In this document: piece after piece, positions 1-11,500 of the stretch
Layout: every line of letters starts with the position of its first letter
Numbering within the stretch: position 1 is the first letter of the stretch
Assembly: GCA_021464415.1 (NCBI GenBank)
Contig: CM038471.1
Coordinates: forward strand, 77,482,414-77,546,413
Direction: 5' to 3'
Length of the DNA stretch: 64,000 nt
Origin: Lonicera japonica
Lineage: Eukaryota; Streptophyta; Magnoliopsida; Dipsacales; Caprifoliaceae
Notes under the pieces: generated by a model
Database searches by the model: none
Seen by the model: the letters and a program-made list of their open reading frames with translations, nothing else
Told to the model about the DNA's origin: nothing
Made by a program: the position numbers and the translations under genes

Positions 1-122
1 GTTAAACTCGAAGAACATAAGTTTCAGGATTTTCTCTACCGTTTAATATGATTTGCTGTTAGAGATGGAGAGGCATATTTCAAACTCCTTTCTCATGTTT
101 TCGAAAATTATTGTTTTCACAG

Positions 123-706
123 GTTTCCTTGTGGGATGGTATCATACCTGCCAAAGAGCATGCAAAATTCTGGATTCATACTAAAAACAAGTACCGTTTC
201 ATTGATCAGGTAAAGCCTTCTTGCAAAAGCATTCCCTCCTCCACGAAAAAAAGGGCAATATATATATATATATATATTCAGTCTGGATCTGAAACCTATT
301 GGTGCGTCTACATAACAACTTTTAGAGACATTTTTTTCGTCATGAAACGCATATGGGGATTCCATACATTTTAGAGTCTGGCCACTAAGTAACATAAACT
401 CATGCTTAGCCATTGGGCCATTTATCATTTTTGTTAAGAGCTTATATATATATATATTTCGAATTAGACATGTAAGTAGCACACCGACCTATGTATGTGG
501 CATTCTAGTATAAATATACATATATATATATATATATATATGTTTATAACTAATTGAAATTTTATTTAATTATTGTGTAGGGAAACAACCTCCGGGGTAG
601 AGATTTTAACTTGACATTGCATTGGCATGTCATGCCCAAGACCGGCAAGATGTCTGCTGACAAAATAGCCATGACTGGTTTTCGTCTACCGGAGTTGTAT
701 AGGTGA
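123..706 (+). CDS. SPCS3: Signal peptidase complex subunit 3 (SPC22/SPCS3), 3' end
   Basis: Last two coding exons, 123-209 and 581-706, of the ER signal peptidase complex subunit that supports the catalytic subunits in cleaving signal peptides. Exon 123-209 follows an AG at 121-122, encodes 29 codons starting [17 protein letters not shown] and ends at CAG before a GTAAAG donor. Exon 581-706 follows TGTGTAG, begins [20 protein letters not shown] and ends RLPELYR then TGA. Both exons are in phase 0 and together read straight into the family's highly conserved C-terminal lumenal domain. The N-terminal membrane anchor and earlier exons lie to the left of the window; the first 120 bases look like intron. 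The 371-bp intron holds two TA microsatellites. The family assignment is from recalled plant SPC22 sequences and is very likely right. Confidence 0.93.
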
Positions 707-1420
707 CGACAATGATACTATATATACACATTTAATATGATTTTGGTGTAACTCTAGTCTTTCTGTCTTGAGGTATGAATCGGTAAATTTAAATTAATAG
801 TGAAAGAAAGTTTCATTTGACCTTTTGAATAATATAGATCTTTCAATTTTTGGATTCTAAAATTTTGTTATTTGGGTAATGGAGATAACTCTTTTCTCTC
901 TGGATTGGTTCAAGTGATTTAGCTTCCCTGAATCCGAAATTGATATTTTACATTGTCAAGTTTGAGCTTTTGCAGAAGCATTTTCTTTTCATGATTCAAA
1001 CTCTGATGTGTACCTAAAATGGTGCACATGTGAAATTATTTTTGACAAAACAATTCTGCAATACTAATATATATCCAAAATTTAAAATGATGCACTCGGG
1101 GGATCTTAGTATCGCAGCAATAATAAGTTCTGAACCTTTTTTTGATCGTTAACTTGAAAGAAAAAGTAGGCAGAGATTTTATAATGGTACTTTGGTGGCT
1201 TTATTAGCATCCTTTAAATTAACAGACAAGTGTCGTTCTTTTGGATGTAAATAATTTACTATATCTCACGTTAGTAAATATTTATTTGACGGTTGGTTAG
1301 TTGAAGATCGAGTGGTAATTTTTCTTTTAGAACATTGTGTGAAAGTGTTGGGCGAGTGTGTAACATGAGTTCTATCAAAAGTGTGTTCTATGTGAAAAAA
1401 GTTGCCAAGTAATTTATAAT
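707..1420. other. 3' flank of SPCS3, no gene seen
   Basis: AT-rich DNA following the SPCS3 stop. It should contain the 3' UTR and polyadenylation region. I see no further coding sequence or clear repeat before the MITE that begins near 1421. Confidence 0.5.
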
Positions 1421-1835
1421 AAAGGTGTATTTGATTGCAAGCATAGAATTAGGATATAAAAGATTTATATTTTAGGCAATTTAATTAAAGGTATTTGATT
1501 GTATTTATTTTATAAGTGAAAAATATGTAATTTTTTTCTTGTAATGATGACATATTTTATAACTTTTTTTGTTTAATTGCTTACATTTTACCTAGAATTG
1601 GACTTTTTGATTTTTGACTCATTTTCCACCTTAGTTAAAACTTGATTCTTTGGGGTAGGTTAAAAAAATAAAGTTCTTACATTTATGCATTATGCACTTA
1701 TACTAACGAATTAGGTGAAACTTATTTTACCTAGAAAATTTGGCAATCAAACACCCATAAAAGATGGAAAAGTACACATTTTCCATTTTTTTACCAAGTT
1801 TTCCATATAAAACTTTGGCAATCCATCACACCTTA
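1421..1835. mobile_element. MITE, 'GGTGTATTTGATTGC' family
   Basis: The left end reads AAAGGTGTATTTGATTGCAA (1421-1440). Inverted versions occur at 1741-1757 (GGCAATCAAACACCC) and at 1816-1835 (TTGGCAATCCATCACACC). No coding capacity. The ends resemble those of the neighbouring copy at 1836-2349, so this is either a related element or one into which the other inserted. The superfamily is uncertain because no clean target duplication is visible. Confidence 0.6.
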
Positions 1836-2349
1836 AGGGTGCGTTTGATTGCAAATATGGAATTTGCATGAAAATAAAATAAGTTCTAGACAATTGAATT
1901 GCTTAGAATTGAGTTACATGAAAAATGTTAATTAAATGTGTTTAAATTGCTTTAATTTTTTACCCATAAAATATTGGTTGTATTATGTCATTTTTAATAT
2001 AGAAAAAATTATTGGTATTTTTTTTATATAATTCTATAGTCATGATGAATCTTGATTAGTATATTTTAAATATTAAATTTTGAATTTTTTATTTTAAGTT
2101 ATGACATTTTTAATGTAAAAATGGGTAAAACATTGTCTTGAAATTTGTGCAATTACCTAGAAAACAAAAACATGCCAACCCCCCCAAGAAAGCATTTTCA
2201 CAGCTTTAGTGAAAAATAAGCAATGGTTGCCAAAAAGATGGAATTTGACCACTTGCAAAATTTTGACAATCAAACACACCAAAAGTGACAACTTGAGTGA
2301 AAATTTTCTATTTTTTATAGAAAATTATTGCCAATCAAACGCACCCTAA
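1836..2349. mobile_element. MITE with GGGTGCGTTTGATTG terminal inverted repeats
   Basis: Left terminus AAGGGTGCGTTTGATTGC (1836-1852); right terminus CCAATCAAACGCACCCTAA (2331-2349) is its inverse complement with one or two mismatches. About 510 bp, AT-rich, non-coding. A partial internal end (CAATCAAACACACC near 2270) suggests nesting. 'Gaining a GGGTGCGTTTGATTG end' is typical of plant MITEs; I cannot settle hAT versus Harbinger without the target duplication. Confidence 0.75.
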
Positions 2350-2612
2350 GTATTATAGTTTTGGAATTCATAATAGACAGGAAGTGTTGTAGATTGAAAA
2401 TTCATAGTAGACATTTAGGAAGTGATGTAAGTTTGGAATTCATCAATTAACAATCTTAAATAATGTTGAAAGCACAAAAAATTAACACGGAGCACGCAAT
2501 AAAGATATGTATAATTAATTTATACTTTTTTAGTCTCAAATTAATAGTTATATTAGTTTTATATTCATTAATGTTATATAAAAGTTATTGCGCTGAAAAT
2601 TTCCTAAAGCAA

Positions 2613-2673
2613 TCCGCTGTAGCACTGGCAATTCCAACTATTGAAGAATCCCGGTTCGAACCCTGGCGGGGGA
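2613..2673 (+). repeat. tRNA-like / SINE-type Pol III promoter remnant
   Basis: Contains a canonical B box, GGTTCGAACCC at 2653-2663, inside a T-arm-like stem, with a weak A-box-like TGTAGCACTGGC about 35 bases upstream and a T run after 2674. It does not fold as a full tRNA with a credible anticodon arm, so a SINE head or tRNA pseudogene is more likely. Confidence 0.4.
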
Positions 2674-2704
2674 ATTTTTTATTATTTTTTAAATTACACA
2701 CTTA

Positions 2705-3141
2705 GGGCCGGTTTGGTGGCTGTCCTTTTTCTTTTCCCCAAATTTTAAAAACTTAACTTAAAATCAATTCTACTTTTACACTTTTTAAAATTTATTTTAC
2801 TTTACTTTCTTTTTCTAAATTTTTTTTAAAACACCGTAACTTTAAATCCAAAAATTAAAATAAAATAAAATATATATATTTAAAACATATTCGTCGAGAT
2901 CTATAAAATAAAATCTATTGTGACTATTTTTTGAAATTTTTTTATGAGATTTTTAGTTGGTTGAAAAAAACTCAAAATAATCAAATTCACTTTTCAACAT
3001 ACTTCAAAATTCTACTAAACACCATATTTTAAAAAAAACTCAACTCAAAATAATCAAATTCACTTTTCAACATACTTCAAAATTCTACTAAACACCATAT
3101 TTAAAAAAAAACTTAACTCAAAACATCAACCAAACATCACC
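2705..3141. mobile_element. Tourist/Harbinger-like MITE with internal 73-bp tandem duplication
   Basis: Begins GGGCCGGTTTGGTGGCTG and ends CATCAACCAAACATCACC, imperfect inverted repeats, flanked on both sides by TTA (2702-2704 and 3142-3144), the target duplication expected of PIF/Harbinger elements. A 59-base block at 2971-3029 recurs almost exactly at 3044-3102 (period 73). Non-coding. Confidence 0.8.
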
Positions 3142-5584
3142 TTAGGTTGATTTTTTCTTTACGCGTCTTTCAGTTTAAATGCCTGAACTGGGCATGCATC
3201 TTCTAACTTTTTTCAAGGGCCCGTCTATAATTTTCGTTAATATTTATATTAATTTATTTTGAACTTTTCACTTTAACTGAAAATCTAGGTTAGAAACATT
3301 AAAATTTCCAAGTACTTAAAAAAAATAAAAAATTTGCCAAATCACTTTTCCTCAAGGTCAAATTATATATGGATCCTACTAGAGCAATATGGTGTCTTTA
3401 AAAGATAGTATATAATCACCTGATATAATATAGACAAAAATAAAAGAAAATATTAAATATAATTACAGGAAATATGTAATAAAAAAAGATGTATTAAAAA
3501 TTATTATTTAAGCAAAATAATATTCAAATTTAGAGTCATTTTCATCTTCGTACTTTTTTAAAAAATAACAATTTTACTAGATTTTAGATATTAAATATGT
3601 CTTAAAAGAAGTGTCTATTAACTATAATTCATGTCAACACGCTCATCTACTAGTATTTGATTAAATTTCTTTGTGAAAAATAGTTTGTACGGGAAGAAGG
3701 TTAGCTATAAATTTATAAATGACTCCCAAATTATTTATTTTTTCAATGTGAAACGTAAATGTAATTTAATTGTGCGAAGTAATTTGTACTTAATATATTT
3801 GTCTCAATCCACGAGTAAAAGATGAGAAAGTAAATATATGTAGTAAATTACTCTTAAAAGACAAACCAAATCATGTGGTTAAAAGTAAAGCAATTTTCTC
3901 GACTTAAATCTAAGGTGTTGGTTATGTTGATTTTCCAGAGCACTTTGTTTTTTTGTATTTTCGTATCACAGTTAGAGGTTAGCCCAATAAATTTAAAATG
4001 TATTAAAAATTTATATGGAATGAAAACAACTAAATATACAAAATCAAAAGTAACTAAACCTTCGCTTTCACCTCCAATTCTAGAAGAGTTGAAACTCATC
4101 TCCACCTTGACAAAAACTTATTAATTAATCATAATATGTCATTCAAACCCATTTTAAATCCGGAAGGGAATGCGTTGACCGAGGAAAGTTAACTTCAAGT
4201 AACTTTGTCGTTGATGGGCCTGTTACATTTTTATTTCAACATTTGGTAAATATACAATGCAATTTCAGATCAATGACGAGTTGCTCTAATGATAGAGGAC
4301 CCATCTATATTTGAAAATTTTATATTAAAATCTTAATCTTATATTATAAGAAACATATTTGTCAACACGTACAAATTCTTTAGCTTGTGTTTTTTTTACA
4401 AAATTTTAAAATCTTGTGATTTAATAAATTATATGATTTAGAAATTTGTGATTTTAAAATTTCGTGATTTTTAATTTAGGTATTTTTTTTAAAAAAAAGT
4501 AAAAAATTTCAATATACATTAGTGTTAGTTGAAATTGAGTGTAATTCTTATCTATTTATGTATTTTAGTTATAAAGAGAAAGTCTTAGTGACTAATAATG
4601 AAAGAGAGACGATATTAAAAAAAGATGGATCAAATTCAAACTCTGTAATTCAATACGAAATTTCAATACTCCAACATTTGGAGTGAATTTTGAAATATCT
4701 AGACCTATTGCAAAAAAACACTCCTAAATTACAAAAATCTCATAATTTACTAAATCTTATCTTAAAATCACGCGAAAAAACCTACCCTTAAAACTTCACC
4801 TAATTAATTACCGGCAGGCATATACACCTTTAGATGTTATTTAAATCTCACATTTTTTTTTAATCTTCTAAAATTTTCAGAGCTTTGTTGCTATTGGTCA
4901 CTCCATTTCTTTTTTAAACGATTGGTCGCTGCATTTTGTGTTTAACATATAAGATAAGATAATAGATATGATATCTTACCCCATATTTAACGTTGGTCAG
5001 AAATAAATAATTACGTTACATTTGAAGAACCTTAAAAAAATGGGCCTAATAAGGGCACCTTTGACTTTTCAAATACCACAATTATTTTTAGCACTACAAA
5101 CTTTATTGATTTATTTTATTTATGCACATTATAGGCTTTCCGAAACATTGTCTATTGATTTACCTTTTTTTGATGATACTTTGCCGATTTGGTGTATTAG
5201 TGTTGACACATTATCAACAACACTTCACTACAAAATAGATATCAACAACCTATCTAATCTGGACTCACACATTAAATGAATGATTATTAAAATAGTAAAT
5301 ACTTTTCACACTAAAGTGACCAAAAATAACATTTTTTTTTGAATATAAATTTTAGAATGAAAGTGTTAAGGGTGGCTTACCCGTCAAAAAATTGTATTGT
5401 TTTGATGTGATTAGTAGTGCCACCAAAAGGTGTAGTTTAATTCCTATCACTTTCCGTTCCCCTCGTGAATACAGATTCAGTACAGCATGATTCTGAGGGA
5501 CGGCGAGAGAACTTTGAGAAACCAAAACGCGTAATAAGGAAATCATCAAATACACGTACACTCTCCAACAGGGCTGGAAATGGC
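3142..5584. other. Intergenic region upstream of the CCX gene
   Basis: AT-rich with no credible gene; the small ORFs here look random. A degenerate inverted pair at about 4385-4490 and 4700-4800 suggests an old MITE. The last few hundred bases should hold the CCX promoter and 5' UTR. The frame stays open from 5465 to the chosen ATG, but that leader lacks exchanger-like sequence. Confidence 0.4.
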
Positions 5585-8500
5585 ATGGCATTCTCTCTCA
5601 AACCCACTCCAATCCCCCTCTTCCTTCTCCTCTCCGCTCTCTTCTTCTTCTTCTTCCAATTCCCATTTCACCTCTCACCAACCCCAATAATTCCCCGCAG
5701 ATCCCTCCTCACCACCCCAACCCCACTTTCTTGCTCCTCAATCCCCCACATCAATGGCCTTATCAACTACCTCTCCCTCCATTATTGCCTTTTCCAACAA
5801 AACCCATCTCTCTCCATCCCCTTTCTCTCTCTTACCGTCCTCCTCCAATTCTATGTTTTGGTCAAAACAGCACAAACCCACTTCTCAATTGTGGTCACAA
5901 AACTCTCCACCCACTTAAAATTGTCACCCTCCATGGGGGCAGTGACCCTTTTGGCCCTCGGTAACGGTGCCCCGGATGTTTTTGCATCCGTCGCCGCTGT
6001 ACGCGGGGGCCACGCCCGGACTGGTTTCGGGGCGATCCTGTCGGCTGGGACTTTCGTCTCGGCATTCGTAGTAGGTTTTGTTGCAATTTATGCTTCTCCG
6101 TTTAGTGTGGATCCGGGGGCGTTTATAAGGGATGTGTTGTTTTACTTGACTGCGGCTTTCACTTTGTTCTATGTGTATCTCAGTGGGGAGATTTTTCTTT
6201 GGCAGGCTATTGGGTTTGTTGGGTTTTATGTGTTTTTTGTTGGGTTTGTGTTTTGGATGGATTTGGGGATGAAAAAGAAGGGTGTTTTTGAAGTGGGTAT
6301 TGAGGTTGAAAAGGGTTTGGTGGAGATTGGTTGTGGTAAGGGTGAGTTTATGCCAAAGGTACAAGTCAAGAAGCAGGATTTTGGGTTTTGGCATGCTTAT
6401 GGCAAGGTATTTTTTTTTTTTTTTTGGTTTCTTTATTGTAAGCAAGTTGTCGTTGCTGATGTGTTTATTTGATTTGTAGTGTTTGGTTGGATTTAATTGG
6501 CTCTGAATGCTGAATACATGACATTTTTAGTTATTACGTTAGATTCTTCTAGTTAGACATTGATAAATGGTGAACAACAAGAACAACAGTAACTGGGAAT
6601 TTTTTTCACTGAATTAAGAATCAAGCACTTAGTTGGGGGTTTGCCTCCTGATGTTGAAATTGGTGAATTGTGTCTGCTGGTATGCATATTTGATTTGTTA
6701 ATCGGGAAGTCTTGTAGATCTTTATAATGTAGGTTTCTTATGTAACGAATACTTAAGAGACTTCATTAATTGAACACTTTATTAGTGGCAAACTAGTACA
6801 AATTTGGGGATTTTGAATTAGTATACTATACTTGCAGTTGAAGGTGTTTGTTTACACTTCTTTTCATGGAAATGCCTGTGTTTGCTTTAACCCAATTTTC
6901 CCTTTTCCATGGTATATAAAATTTACACCCCTCAATGTCTTTATTTTTCATGATTTTTTTTCCATGTAATACAATGTCAATAAATTTGGTTGTTTTCTAT
7001 GTTCACTCAGCATTACCAAAAATTGAATACTTACCTGAACTTCTAATGGTTGCCTGGTGCATACATGGCAGCAATTTTTCATCATATATATATGTGTGTG
7101 TGTGTGATAAGGGGAAATGGTTTTTGAATCATAAAATGTATAACGGATAAAGATTGGATGGCTGAGATGCTAAGACCCTTTTTCAAGGGTTGAGATGGAA
7201 GATGCTTTTTCAAGGGGTGGTAGTGCACTTTTCACGGGTTCCTACTTGTTATATTGTATTATTGTCGATACTATTATTTTTTTTTTTTGATAAGAAACAA
7301 AGATCTTATAGCCACTTGAAAAATTGAACACCAAAAAGGCAACATGTAAGAAAACAAAACTAGTGGAAGAGAATTCCACCAGAATAACAAGTAATCACAC
7401 CCACTGCTCACTCAGGGCTCACTTAACTAAAAAACTAGCACAATCAATTCTAAATAGAAAACATTCAGAGCTATCAAAAATTCTAGATGCCCTAGCCCAC
7501 AATCCTGAAAGAAATATAATATAATCCCACAGATCTTCCACTGAGCTGCTTTTCCCTTCAAAGATACGTTTATTTCTCTCCATCCAAACACCCCAAGCTG
7601 CAGCTAGTACCACAAATCTCCATAGGACTTTCTGATTATTCTTACCCTTATCAAAATACCATCTCAACTCTATAAACTCTGACCACTTCCTTGGAATAGC
7701 ACCAATTACCCCAAAAGCCTCAAATAATCCAGTCCAGATTCTCCTGACAAATCCACAGTGAAGTAGGATATGGTCAATGTTTTCATCATTCTGATTACAC
7801 ATCACACACCAAGAGGGAGACAAGCACCATGCAGGCCTCCTCTTTTGAATCACATCGCATGTGTTAACTTTCCCCTTTAAAGCAAGCCAAGCAAACACTT
7901 TAATTTTGGAAGGAACCCCATGTTTCCAAATAAAACTAGACTGAAAAGCTGAGATGGACTGAGATGATTGGCTAAGAACATCAAAGAAAGATTTGCATGA
8001 AAAAATACCGGAAGAATGAGCCGCCCAAATTCTTTTATCAAGATAATTTTGATTCAAAGAAACTCTCTGAATCAGCTCCAACATGCCTGAAAATTCGACA
8101 ATCTCCCTATCATTAAAATTTCTACGAAAAGTCAGATCCCAAGAGAAGCTTGGAGACCAAGAGGAAACCGATTGAATAGTCATATTTTGATTGCAAGAAA
8201 AATTGAAAATCCTAGGAAATAAGTCCTTCAAAGGACTATTCCCCACCCATAAATCCTCCCAGAAACGAATTTTATCCCCCACTCCCCCTACTAATTTAAT
8301 GTTTTGCATAAAATCAATCCACACTCTAGAGATTGACTTCCATGGGGCACGAAGAGTGCTGCTAACCCCAATGCCTGCATCCCATCCATTAGAGTGTGAC
8401 CCATACTTACTCTCGATAACAGCATACCAAAGTGAATCTCTCTCCAAAGGGAATCGCCATAACCATTTCCCGAGCAAAGCCATATTTCTTTTGATAATAT

Positions 8501-11500
8501 TCCCCACACCCAACCCCCCCATACATTTTAGATTTCGAAACCTCATCCCAATTAACAAGGTGATCTCCCTTCCCTTCCCTGAACCCATCCCAAAAAAAAT
8601 CTCTCATCATTTTTTCCAATATTCTCGCAAACTTTTTTGGAATTTTAAAAACTGAAAGATAATAAATTGGAATACTCCCGAGAACCGATTGTAACAATAC
8701 CAATTTTCCCCCTCTTGACAGACAATTTCTATACCACCCTTCAATTCTCTTTGAAACCCTCTCGACGACAGGGTCCCAAAAAGCCATACTATTAGGGTTC
8801 CCACCTAACGGCAACCCTAAATAGGAAAGAGGCCACTCACCACGACTGCACCCCAACTTTAAAGCGATGTTGGACAGCCTTATAGGATCTAAATTCAGTC
8901 CTACTACCACACTTTTTGACAAATTAATACTCAACCCTGATACAAAAGAGAAGACCTTAAGGATTGCTTTTAAATTTTCTATGTACCGATCCTCGTTTGG
9001 GACAAAAAAAATACTATCGTCCGCAAACTGTAAATGAGAGACTTCTACTTTTTTATGCCCAATTTCAAAACCCCTAACCACCTCGCACTCACTCGCTCTC
9101 TTCAAAAGCCTACTAAGGACATCCGCCACTAAAATAAATAAGAATGGAGATAGTGGATCTCCTTGACGCAAACCCTAGACGCACCGAAATGCCCACGTGG
9201 TTTCCCATTAATGATTACCGAGAAATTTACTGAAGAAAGGCATCCCCTAATCCATCTTCTCCATCTCTCCCCAAAACCTTTTTTTTCCATAACAAAGTCC
9301 AAAAAATCCCAACTAATATGGTCATAAGCTTTCTCGAAATCAATTTTGAAAACTACCCCTTCTTTCTTCTTCGCTCTATACTCTTCCACAACCTCATTGG
9401 CAATTAAGACTAAGTCTAGAATTTGCCTCCCTTGCACAAACGCTCCTTGGGAATAATCAATGGTTTCACTTAGCACCTTTTTCAATCTCAAAGAAAGTAC
9501 TTTGGCCAACACCTTGTACAAGGATGTCACAAGGCTAATCGGTCTAAAGTCCTTAATAGAGATGGAATTCATCTTTTTCGGAATAAGACAAATGAAAGTA
9601 TTGTTTGTTTTTACATTAACCACTCCATTTTCATAGAATTCCCCAAAAACCTTCATAATATCCTCCTTTATTGTATCCCACCCATGATGAAGTGCCTCCA
9701 TTGTAAACCCATCCGGTCCAGGAGCTTTATCCCCTTCACAAAGAAATAAGGCTGCCTTAACCTCCTCCTCTCTAAAGGGCTCCTCTAGCATCCCTCCGTC
9801 CACCCTATCAATGGCTGCCCATTCCAAGCCTTCAATACCAAATTTCAGCCCCTCACGCTCTTTGTATAAGCCCTCGAAAAATCCCAAAATTTCACTCTCT
9901 ATCTCCTTCTCCGATTGTAACAAAACACCTCTAGAATTCTCAATCTTGTTAATAACTTTGCTCGCTTCCTACCACTAGCTATTCTATGAAAAAGTTTGGT
10001 GTTATTGTCCCACTCGATTACACCTTTCACTTTTGTTTTTTGATACCACGAAGTTTCCTCCTTAACTATCATTTCTCCTAACTTTCTCTTCAATTCCCTT
10101 CTTTCCCCCTTCTCACACTCCGACAAATCCAACAATTCCTCCCTTTTATCAATTTCCCCAATACGCCTCAACACCGCATCTTTCTCCAACCTTATATCAC
10201 CAAAAACCTCTTTATTCCACTTTATAATATCTTTTTTTACCTCCCCTAATTTCAACATGAACTTGTGGCCCTCCCACCCTTGACACATACACCTATCCCA
10301 CCAATTTTTGAACAGCTCTTTGAAATTTTTTTCCTTTAACCACATATTTTCGAAACGAAAAGGTGTGGGACCCCACTTGAAACAATTCGTATCAAGAACA
10401 ATTGGACAATGATCCGAAGTAGCTCTCACTAATGCTTCTTGCCTCACCGATTGCATCATATCTTCCCAACCCAAAGAGAATAAAAATCTATCGATCCTAG
10501 AACAAGCAAGACGATCCCTCATGTTGGACCAAGTGAATTGCGTATTATTTAATGTAATATCCTTAAACCAGTTTCTCTAATAAAAGCATCAAAATCTCTC
10601 ATGCTTCTAGTGTTTCTCCCTCCCCCTAACTTCTCTGAAGGGAATCGCACTACATTGAAGTCCCCCCCTACACACCAACTATCCCCACAAAGACCATACA
10701 CATCCCCTAATTCTACCCAAAAATCCTTTCTTTCTCTAGACTTACAAGGACCATAAACCCCCGTAAACCACCAATCGACTCCCCCCCCCACCGGTTGAAA
10801 AAGAACTGAAACCGTGAAATTTCCTAAGATAGACTCAGACCCTCTCAAAACTCTAGAATCCCAAATAATAAGAATTCCCCCCGATCTACCCAATGATGGC
10901 AAAAAAACCCACTCTTTGAATCCAACACCCCACACGCTCCCAACAAGTTGCCTACTAATTTCTTCTTTTTTTGTTTCTTGAAAAATTACCACATCCGGTT
11001 TTTCTTTTCGCAAAAATTCCCTAACGACCCTCCTCTTCTCTTTCCCTCCCAATCCCCGAATGTTCCAGCTGAGAATTTTCATTTAAAACAACTAGAATCT
11101 AGCAATATGTATTTTACAAGCATTTTAATATATAATACGAGTACCATAAATAGTACAAATAGAGAAATATTACTACTTTGGCGAGTTCCCATATCTTCAA
11201 CTTGAGAAGAACATATCTTTTTATCCTCAGAACTTTCATTGTCAAATGTGTATTGCTGTTGTTGTCTCGACTGCAACTTGGGTGCTTAGGATACATTATA
11301 CATGAACTTGCCAAATGGCAATGTTATAATCTTAGTAAGGCAAGTAGGATGTTTCATTGCATAAATGGGGGGGTTACAGAAATGATCGTATGCCTTTTTT
11401 ACCTTTAACACTCATAAATGACCATTATGCCTTTTTTCTGTATGAAACTATGAGTGATCATATCTGTCGAATGTTTCAACATATTTTTGTTGTTCTCGTT

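Noticed and set aside
2463..2705. 80-codon plus ORF
   Set aside because: Includes the tRNA-like B box and AT-rich random sequence.
5924..6445. 173-codon minus ORF opposite CCX exon 1
   Set aside because: Low-complexity Lys/Asn/His composition; complement of the transmembrane exon.
8191..8655. 154-codon plus ORF in the CCX intron
   Set aside because: Antisense shadow of the LINE reverse transcriptase.
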